Shown piece after piece: positions 57,190 through 64,000 of a DNA stretch of 64,000 bases. The notes beneath the pieces were generated by a model, which was not told the DNA's origin, ran no database searches, and saw nothing but the letters and a program-made list of their open reading frames with translations. Numbering within the stretch: position 1 is the first letter of the stretch; every line of letters begins with the position of its first letter. The position numbers and the translations under genes were made by a program. This DNA is from Pictodentalium vernedei (lineage: Eukaryota > Mollusca > Scaphopoda > Dentaliida > Dentaliidae): contig CM062296.1 in NCBI GenBank assembly GCA_031216915.1, positions 58,340,584 to 58,404,583 of the forward strand. Reading direction: 5' to 3'.

Positions 57190-57945
57190 AATCTCAGTAC
57201 CCTGAAAGTGGGTTATAGCAACATCCAGGGTCTCCACCGAAAAGTCAGTGAAATTGCTACATTGATCGAGGCAGAGGACTTTGATGTCATGGGCTTAAGC
57301 GAGACGTGGTTAAGACACGAGGAACGGGTAGACCAAGTAAGGTGTGCGTGTGGATAGGTGTAGGGAGAACGGACGGCCAGAAAAAGGGTGGAGGGGTGGA
57401 CATGTACATTAACGAGGATTTAAAACCGTCGCTGATCACAGACCTGATAGATGTCAGCACCTCGGCTAAGGTATAGAAAGAAATTGGTTGGTAAAGATCA
57501 CTCTAAGAAACAAAAGTATTGCCCTTGGGATAGTGTACTGTGCGGTGGAGGAAAGCAAACCCGAGTGGAATGACTCGGTATATCCAACACTAAGGTCCAA
57601 TATCACAGAACTAGAAAACAGGGGGCTCGGTATAATTTTGATGGGTGACTTTAAGGGAAACATAGGTGATAAGGAAGAAGGCATAGAGGGCAGGGACAAG
57701 AGAGTCAACGGGAATGGAAGGAAGCTGTTGAAATTCACAAATGAGCTTGGACTGAAGACTCTGAACAGGGGCGCGAGGTGTAAGAGTAAATGGACATGTG
57801 AGGGAAAACAATTATCGACTATATTCTCACAGATATTAATTTCTGGAGGGAGGTGATGGGGTAGAAGTGGATGATGAGTGTAAAAGGGGGTTGGATTGTG
57901 ATCACAACTTGATTACAGTGAGCATGAGGGCCAAAAACCTAGTAA
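57187..57945 (+). pseudogene. LINE APE-type endonuclease domain
   Basis: MNLSTLKVGYSNIQGLHRKV begins the domain (N of SNIQG is the first catalytic position), then FDVMGLSETWL with the metal-binding Glu. Downstream frames give GIVYCAVEESKPEW, GIILMGDFKGNIGDKEEGI (the GDFN-type block), IDYILTDINFW, and DCDHNLITV (the SDH block, Ser to Cys). It would nick target DNA to prime reverse transcription. A stop after about 56 codons and further shifts break it. Confidence 0.85.
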
Positions 57946-58069
57946 AAAGCAAATGAAGCTTCAAGGAGATTTGGGAACTCAAAAAGGATGCTGACTGGGC
58001 GAAGTTCGAAGAAAAATTGAGACCAAAGCTTGCAACCGTACCGTACACAAGGGGACCAGTGTCCAGAAA

Positions 58070-59800
58070 ATGGCCGACGCCATAGTTGCGAGCCTAGTGG
58101 AGGCAGGGAAAGAAAGTGTAGGGAAGATTAGGGTGCTAACACTGGAATCTGGGTACAGAGTGAACGAAGCACTGAAAGGGCCACAAAAGGTAGAAAAGCC
58201 AAATGTGCTGCATACAGGAGAAGTAGAAAACTCAAAGGGGCGGAAAGCAACGAGGCCATGGTAGCAAAGGAAGAATACCAACAAGCACGAAATAAAGTAA
58301 ATAAGATTAAAGATTATAATCGGAGAGGGCGAAATAGCAGTCATATTAGGACGATAAGAATGTCAGGGGAGTCGAGTTCGAACGTATTTTGGAAATGGAT
58401 GAATAAACGTAACACAGGAAGTAACCCACAGAGTATTAAAGTAGATAGCAGAGCTACAGAACATCAAGATCAAATCGCATCAGAACTAGTCAAGCTCTGG
58501 GAAAAGGTAAATGATAAGCGATGGGGCATGGGGAACCCACCGGAGTGTCTGAACCAGGTCGAAGAAAATATATCGAACTTCGTGTGTAGTGAAATTAAAA
58601 CGGAGGGTGTGCGAAAGGTGATCTCAGAATTAAGGAATGGACAAGCGGGAGGGTTGGACGAAATTCCGAACGAGTTTATCAAAAAGGGGAAGAGGAACTC
58701 TGGGAAAGCCTAACTGCTCTATTCAATTTAGCCATAGAAAAACAAGAGTCCCAAAAGAGTGGAGAGAAAGCAAAGTGACATTTATTCACAAAAGGAAAAA
58801 GACTTTTTTGATTATTATCGAGGGATCTCTGTCAGTAGCAACATTGGAACAGTTTTCTGTAAAGTCCTGTATGGGAGATTAGAGGAGGTGATTGAGGAGA
58901 AGGATTTTTTGGGAGAAATTCAGAATGGATTCAGGAAGGGAATGAGAGTCACTGGCCATCTTTTCACGCTATCGCAAATGACAGAATCCGCGTGAGAAAA
59001 AAAAAGATGTCTATGGCCTTTCTGGATGTAAAAGAGGCGTACGATGGAGTGTGGAGGGAGGGTATATGGCGAAAGCTTGAGACTCTGGGCTTGGGAGGCG
59101 AGTTTGTTGGAATTCTGAAAGCGTTATATAAAGATGTACCGAGTGAACTCAGCCTGGGTAACATAAAAACAAAACATGTGCCTATGGAAATAGGTCTAAA
59201 ACATGGGTGTTTCCATTCGCCAATTCTTTTTGCACTGTATATCAAAGGTTTAGGAGATGAACTCCTGCATAGCGTAGGGGGGAGGGGGGGGGGAGTAGCA
59301 GTTGGGGACTTGAAGATCCCAGGGCTATTTTTGCAGTCGATAGGGTGCTAGTGTCAGAAAGCGAAGAGGGGCTAGCGAAAATGCCTGGAATTGTTGGGAA
59401 ATATTTGGAGCGAATGGAGACTCGAACTTCATGAAAGCAAGATCAAATGTTATACCCGTGGGCCGCAAAATGGACCCCACTCGAAGGTGGAGAGTGGGGG
59501 AGTTCTGTATTCCTGAAGGTAGCAGCAAACTTCTTAGTGTATGAGAGACAGGTGAATACGAGTATCTGGGGGTAAATATAAACATCACAGGGAGAAGCAT
59601 CTACCGAAACCACATAAATAAATTGATTCTGAAGGGGAGGAGAATCCTTAACCAAATGAAACCTATAGGGAGAAACAGATTCAATAAGGTTTTCGTGGGA
59701 AAACCACTTGGGAAATGATGTGTCTGCCAGGTATAAGATATGATACGGAAGTGCTACCCCTAAACCAGGCGGCTGTAAAGAGCTAGGAAGTCCTGCAGAG
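58070..59800 (+). pseudogene. LINE reverse transcriptase domain
   Basis: A linker (EEYQQARNKVNKIKDYN, FWKWMNKR) leads to the RT. AGGLDEIPNEFIKKG and WRESKVTFIHK precede GISVSSNIGTVFCKVLYGRL; FLGEIQNGFRKGMRVTGHLF is the next block. Motif A is MAFLDVKEAYDGVWREGIW; motif B is GLKHGCFHSPILFALYI (Gln to His and Val to Phe changes against the usual form). At 59,318-59,350 the frame reads IFAVDRVLVSESEEGLAK: the FADD active site has become FAVD, losing one catalytic Asp. Several frameshifts also interrupt it. Confidence 0.88.
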
Positions 59801-60757
59801 CGATGCGGGTCACGGATAACGGGGTCGAGTAATGCTGCAGTGCAAATTAGGTGGATGAGGATCAAGAACAGGATAGACTTATTGAAACTCGGTTATCTTA
59901 ATTATTTGTTAAACCTCCACGGCAGCCGATGGTGTAAAGTAATGTTCCAGAGAATTTTCAACTCAAATATCAAGACAGGACTGATGATCCAAGTGAGGGA
60001 ACTACTCATTGGAGATTTCGGACCTAGCCGTTGGGACAAACCATGGTAAAAAAATCGTCAGAGAAAGGGTCATGGAGGATGGTAACCTCAATTGGCGAGA
60101 GGGGGTCAAATCAAAGAAGTCTTTGGATGGCCTGATAAACAGAAACCTGGTTTTGAAAAGTACCTCAAGCTGAGGTCGCGGTCCCTGGAGCTGAGGGGGA
60201 AAAATGGGAAAAACAGTGAAAAGGAGTGCCAGATGTGGAATTTGGGCGTGCTGGAGACCATGGATCACTTTCTTCTAGAATGCCCAAAATACCAGTTTAA
60301 CCTTTTACCCAACGAATTCCCGAATTCGCCCGCGTAATATGCAAATTCAGCAGTTGAAAAAAATATTATTTTTCAAAAAAATTTCAAAAAAATCATATCA
60401 TGTGGCCCCCTTGTTGGAACGAGCTAGTCGAGCTCGTACAAACAAGGGGTCACATGATATGGTTTTCTTAAGATTGTTTGAAAAATTTGAAAAAGTGATA
60501 TTTAAAAAAAATAAATTTGATATCGTCTGCGTTGGGTAAAGGGTTAAAAGAATAAGATTAATTGGGAGTATAATGGGGAAGTGGGATGGGAGAATGAAGG
60601 ACTTGTGGTTAGTGAGAGACTCTTAGGAGAGGGTTAATATGCTAATCGGAGAGACTGTGAAGAATGAGGCAAGGGATGTCATCAAGCAGTTCATCTCCGA
60701 GTGCTGTGAGGAGAGAATAAGCGTGGGAATAAGGAGGCAGTTGGGAATACGGGGGTA
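59801..60757 (+). pseudogene. LINE C-terminal segment, split by MITE Q7
   Basis: IRWMRIKNRIDLLKLGYLNY and SRWCKVMFQRIFNSNIKTGL follow the RT. CQMWNLGVLETMDHFLLECP is the Cys/His motif usual at LINE C-termini (its second Cys is Trp here). Directly after this motif the TTAA MITE Q7 interrupts; beyond it RIRLIGSIMGKWDGRMKDLW and EARDVIKQFISECCEERISV continue to about 60,757. Confidence 0.8.
60297..60547 (+). mobile_element. Q-family TTAA MITE, copy Q7, inside the LINE
   Basis: TTAA flanks, CCTTTTACCCAACG and CGTTGGGTAAAGGG ends, central GGAACGAGCTAGTCGAGCTC palindrome. The LINE reading frame resumes on the far side, so Q7 inserted after the LINE. Confidence 0.93.
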
Positions 60758-60860
60758 ACCAAGGCCTTCTCGCCTGAGAACCGCGACAAATCAGCGGCCG
60801 GCCAAAGTGTTATTACCCACCCTTTGCAAAACCATAAGTTCATGGAAAAGCATATGTTAA

Positions 60861-61838
60861 TACAATGTTTTAAGATGCATCACAGCCTTGTCCCGGCGTA
60901 TTCATCCAGCCTTATCCTTTCATCCAGTTCTGAAACCCAAGATTATAATCCGTGGAACACTTTGAATCCCATCATACCTTTTTATCGCACCCAATCATAA
61001 ACTACCTCCTACATCCCATCTACCACGCGCGTGTGGGTGAAATGAGATTCCACCCGAAATTAGGCAATATAATTCACTTTCGCAGTTCAAAGGTTACCTA
61101 TACAGAAATCTGAACATTGTACCTAACTACTTCTACTTACATAAATCGTGATGGGCCCAAATACTTTACTGCCGCCTATGTCTTAACTGTAGTAAAATCA
61201 ACAATGACTTGTGCAACAACTTTCTGTCAGACACATACCTTTGCCGATGAGGCGAACGTGAAACTTCTGATCATTTTTTTTCACTGCCTCATTTACTCTC
61301 AACAAAGGGATTAGACACCAGACTCTCTCCTATGTTATGTTACAAACGACATCTTACTGTTCGGATCTTAACACTATAATCCCGTAATGAACAGACTAAT
61401 CTTCGAGAAGACCATCGAGTTTATCCTGTTGTCAAAAAGGTTTTGCTGAGTATATTATGGTCCACAAGCTAGTTACGTCTCTTCAGCTTTGTATTACGAT
61501 GCTTCATCGACTAAACGCTGACCAGTCACCACCTCGCCGGGTCTATTCTTTCCATCTCTCCCTCTCTCTCTCCTTTTCGTCCACTTTTGTCTCTTCCCCT
61601 TAACCCCCCCCCCCCCCTCCGCTACACACCTATTAATGCATTTTTATGCGCATGTTTATCTTATTATACAACCAAATCATCTCTGTACCAGCCATTTTTA
61701 CTGCAGCATACAACTACCAGGAGACGGCCCCGAGTGAGCATTTAGCTTACTGTTGAATCCTCTTTCCATGTTCTCAAGGTAAATCAATTGCAGTCTGTCT
61801 TTTTTCTGTTTTTTTTTTAAATAAAATATTGTTTAAAT
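60861..61838. other. No gene seen; simple-sequence tracts
   Basis: CT-rich tract at 61,552-61,574 and poly-C at 61,605-61,617. A 65-codon frame at 61,117 has no recognisable features. Confidence 0.35.
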
Positions 61839-62144
61839 TACAGTACAAACTAGAAGTCCTATCACGAATAGTGCGCTTATCTGGGCTTAACTGCGCGTTG
61901 GAATTGCGCGCAATTGCCATATCGAATGGCTTCCAAAGCACGACAGGTTCGTCTGGTTACTCATAGCAAACATATGCAATGTTTCTGCCAATGGACCTCC
62001 GGGTTACCCGGAGGTCCATTGGCTGAAACAGTGCCCGTGCACAGGCCATATGTACAGAATATGATAGCTTTAATTGGGCCATAACGCGCACATTAACGGG
62101 CTATTTGTGCGCATTTCATGACAGGACTTCTAGTTTTAACTGCA
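61839..62144 (-). mobile_element. T-family MITE, copy T5
   Basis: TA on the left, CA on the right; ends CAGTACAAACTAGAAGTCCT and complement of CAGTTAAAACTAGAAGTCCT; core CCAATGGACCTCCGGGTTAC with complement. Note that the left end CAGTAC resembles the P end. Confidence 0.9.
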
Positions 62145-62671
62145 ATTCACCCCGCAGTTATCTGGGCAACTGGACTAGATTCAAACGTGAATTGACCAGA
62201 TATCACCAAGTTGGACGTTACAAAATTTATAGTATACGTTGGTAATTGTGTTATTGCTTCAAATTATATTCTTGGGGAATTTTCCAACTTAATTTATGTT
62301 ATCAAATAAGGCTTGGTACGGTCAATCTAGTTCCTCGGAAAACTGCAGGATGGGCAGTCACGTTTAGAATGTCGGCAATAAAGGCATTATGATTTAAATG
62401 GTTTTGAACAAATCAAATAAGTGAAAGGTTTCGAAACCGAGTCGAACCTCGAACATTCGGCAAGCCCAAACTTGACCGAATCTTTCATTACTTTACCGAT
62501 ACAATTACATATGTCCGTTTACAAGATAGTAATGATGAATAAAGACTAATCGCAGTTGTGGTTTTTCGATTATGCCGTGTAGTTCCACAAATTGTGTTAA
62601 TATCTTGATATTTTCAAGACGAATCACAGACGTATTGATTGATACATCTACATCTGGAGCCCGAAAGCATA
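62145..62671. other. No gene seen
   Basis: CGAAACCGAGTCGAACCTCG at 62,433 belongs to the dispersed CGAATCGA repeats. Nothing else is recognised. Confidence 0.35.
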
Positions 62672-62915
62672 TACAGTACATGGAGGGTAGATTGTCAAGA
62701 AATTATCCTTGGAGTGGAGGTATCACCTATTGCACTGCTCTTAAATTGTGTATAGAAACACAAGAAGCACAAGTAAAGTTTCAACCAATGGGCCCCCAGG
62801 TTTAACCTGTAGGTCCATTGGCTGAAACTCTGCTTATGCTAAGTAGCATTTATTGCTTGAAAGAAATCATCACTCCGCTTGTGATTTACTGATAATACAT
62901 TCTTCACGTACTGTA
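62672..62915 (-). mobile_element. P-family MITE, copy P6 (diverged)
   Basis: TA flanks, ends CAGTACATGGAGGGTAG and TTCTTCACGTACTG. Core decayed (CCAATGGGCCCCCAGG against CCTGTAGGTCCATTGG). The oldest P copy in the window. Confidence 0.8.
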
Positions 62916-63054
62916 TGTACATTTTGTTAGTATAGGGACGTCACATTAAATCAATGGCGTCTGGGCGTAAACTACACGAAAAGTGGGTACACAGACGAAA
63001 ATAGAACTCCTACGGTGTCTTAACCCCTCGCTCCTCCATTTCTGCCGCAATAAT

Positions 63055-63417
63055 ATGACCAAGGCGGAGCGAATTGCGATAAATAGCCTCCGGCGAAACC
63101 GCGACATTGACACCAATAGTCGGATAAAGGCAAATCAACTGTTCTAATCAACGGCACCACCCATGTAGCCGTGGGCCTTCGTCAACTTACCTCGACCCTC
63201 CACTATAAACCGTTCTCCCATGATATAACGGCACGTATCACACTCGACGTCCGGGATCACTTGGAACGTATGTACAGTTACCACGAGATTGATAATAAAA
63301 TGCATACACAGCTTCAACCTAGCTAAATTGGACACGGCCAAACAGCCTGTCCTCTACCTTCTGCCAAAGGTACACAAGGACCCGCCTACAACGGGTAGAC
63401 CGATCATTGCGGGTTAG
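63055..63417 (+). pseudogene. Penelope-like element reverse transcriptase, N-terminal fragment
   Basis: Three frames together give the N-terminal region of Penelope-like RTs: MTKAERIAINSLRRNRDID, then SDKGKSTVLINGTTHVAVGL, RQLTSTLHYKPFSHD, DHLERMYSYHEIDNKMHTQL, and YLLPKVHKDPPTTGRPIIAG. The DKGxxTV block and LPKxHKDP...GRPI block are hallmarks of this retroelement class. Two frameshifts and a terminal TAG make it non-functional. The catalytic palm motifs would lie further 3' but are replaced at 63,418 by the antisense 3' end of another LINE. No GIY-YIG endonuclease is seen in the window. Confidence 0.8.
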
Positions 63418-64000
63418 TTTAAACATATTTTATTTGCCATAAATTTGCAAAAAGGATTGGAGTACAAGTTATACAACTTATGTTAACTCCCCTCCATAAA
63501 TACAACAGAAAAAAAAAACAAAACAATACATAGATGCGGCTACAAGATATATAGAATGGTTCACAAATGAATAGGGATTTACACTATTTACAATTGAAAT
63601 GTAAGTTGTTGAAACAGGCAGCCATGTGCGTAATAGGGTATCGAGACAGGGAATACATACGATTGGACACTGATGTTTTTCTCCACGAAAGCTCTTGAAT
63701 GGCAAGATAAATGGGGAGGGATGTGACGTTTATAGTACGTCTCGTCTAGTGCAAGACTAGTCGCGAATACAATGACTCAATTGAAGCGGCCACTAGCTAG
63801 GATGGACGCTTGGGTTTTCAGAAAGATATATTCGTTTTGTTTTGTTGACAGTGTGGGTTTACCACACAAGAGATCGGTTTCGGATGATATATCAAAATCT
63901 CGAAGAGAATCGAGTAGTGTAATCCTGGGGTCAGTGTATCGAGGGCATACCAGGAGATAGTGATGAGCATTTTCACAGGGATTACCACACGTACACTTTG
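63418..64000 (-). mobile_element. 3' end of a second non-LTR retrotransposon
   Basis: On the minus strand a LINE C-terminal coding end (63,777-64,000) is followed by about 360 bp of 3' UTR with AATAAA at 63,429-63,434, stopping at about 63,418 against the Penelope fragment. The rest of the element lies beyond the window. Confidence 0.7.
63777..64000 (-). pseudogene. LINE ORF2 C-terminus, partial
   Basis: An uninterrupted minus-strand frame of 74 codons to a TGA (63,777-63,779): CTCGNPCENAHHYLLVCPRY, then TDPRITLLDSLRDFD, LLCGKPTLSTKQNEYIFLKT, QASILASGRF. The Cys-x-Cys-Gly...His...Cys-Pro block, followed by a conserved LL-x-G segment and a terminal Phe, is characteristic of the C-terminus of several animal LINE ORF2 proteins. 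It differs from the LINE at 55,682 in sequence. The visible part has no stop or shift, so the element may be intact outside the window; pseudogene is chosen only because it is partial here. Confidence 0.75.

Larger units (their letters stand above)
55682..60860 (+). mobile_element. Non-LTR retrotransposon (LINE), degenerate, near full length
   Basis: The order is ORF1 with coiled coil and SGNH esterase, then APE endonuclease, reverse transcriptase and a Cys/His C-terminal motif. Esterase-containing ORF1 plus APE endonuclease points to the CR1/L2 side of the LINE tree; the exact clade is not decided. G-rich composition differs from the AT-rich surroundings. There are many frameshifts. A Q MITE is nested at 60,297-60,547. 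The 3' end is unclear, and no poly-A or short-repeat tail is seen by 60,860. Confidence 0.9.

Noticed and set aside
56683..57237. 184-codon minus-strand frame
   Set aside because: It is antisense to the LINE esterase domain, which has recognisable motifs on the plus strand.
461..62915. Hairpins as transcription terminators
   Set aside because: They are repeated TA- or TTAA-flanked elements and not adjacent to genes; terminator hairpins of this kind belong to bacteria.

Overview
This window looks like animal nuclear DNA, most likely from a marine invertebrate, and it is almost entirely repeats. There are no operons, no intact gene-length host reading frame, no tRNA or rRNA gene and no CRISPR array. 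The repeats present are typical of animals: an APE-type non-LTR retrotransposon with an SGNH-esterase ORF1, a Tc1-like transposon, a Penelope-like fragment, SINEs with tRNA-like and 5S-rRNA-like heads, and many short palindromic inverted-repeat elements. The SINE body ends in a block (CTCTCCGGGTACCCCGGC-type) that I associate with SINE/LINE tails of deuterostomes. A lancelet, hemichordate or similar animal is therefore possible, but I cannot fix the species.

Layout. 1-1,050: unannotated DNA with one palindromic MITE. 1,050-30,620: an old direct segmental duplication. Copy 1 is about 2,757-16,860, copy 2 about 19,430-30,615, and a third partial copy is 1,050-2,752. Copy 1 carries a 4.2 kb foldback element (6,095-10,327). 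Because the copies are paralogous, one often supplies the empty site for an insertion in the other; this shows directly that several of the elements are mobile and what target duplication they make. 30,620-40,140: MITEs, large hairpins, a hAT-like element and a TTAA-flanked element carrying a 45-bp minisatellite. 40,140-41,490: a decayed Tc1-like transposon. 41,520-45,700: a MITE and three kinds of tandem repeat, the last rich in NRF1-like GCGCATGCGC motifs and switching orientation near 44.6 kb. 45,700-55,680: more hairpins, an inverted copy of the 20 kb locus, and TTAA MITEs. 55,680-60,860: a near full-length but degenerate LINE with a TTAA MITE inside its last coding segment. 60,860-64,000: two more MITEs, a Penelope-like RT fragment, and the 3' end of a second LINE that runs off the window.

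MITE families named here. P: TA target, end CAGTACGTGGAGAGTG, six copies. T: TA target, end CAGTTAAAACTAGAAGTCCT, five copies. P and T share the same GC-rich palindromic core. Q: TTAA target, end CCCTTTACCCAACG, eight copies. R: TTAA target, end CCCTTTGA, two or three copies. U and V: short near-perfect palindromes. Nested insertions give a relative chronology: P in V, T in the foldback, P in another palindrome, Q in the LINE, and a LINE against Penelope.

The main general observation is the density of long hairpins, about a dozen with arms of roughly 30-80 bp plus the foldback with arms over 1.5 kb. Whether they are transcribed into double-stranded or small RNA cannot be told from sequence.
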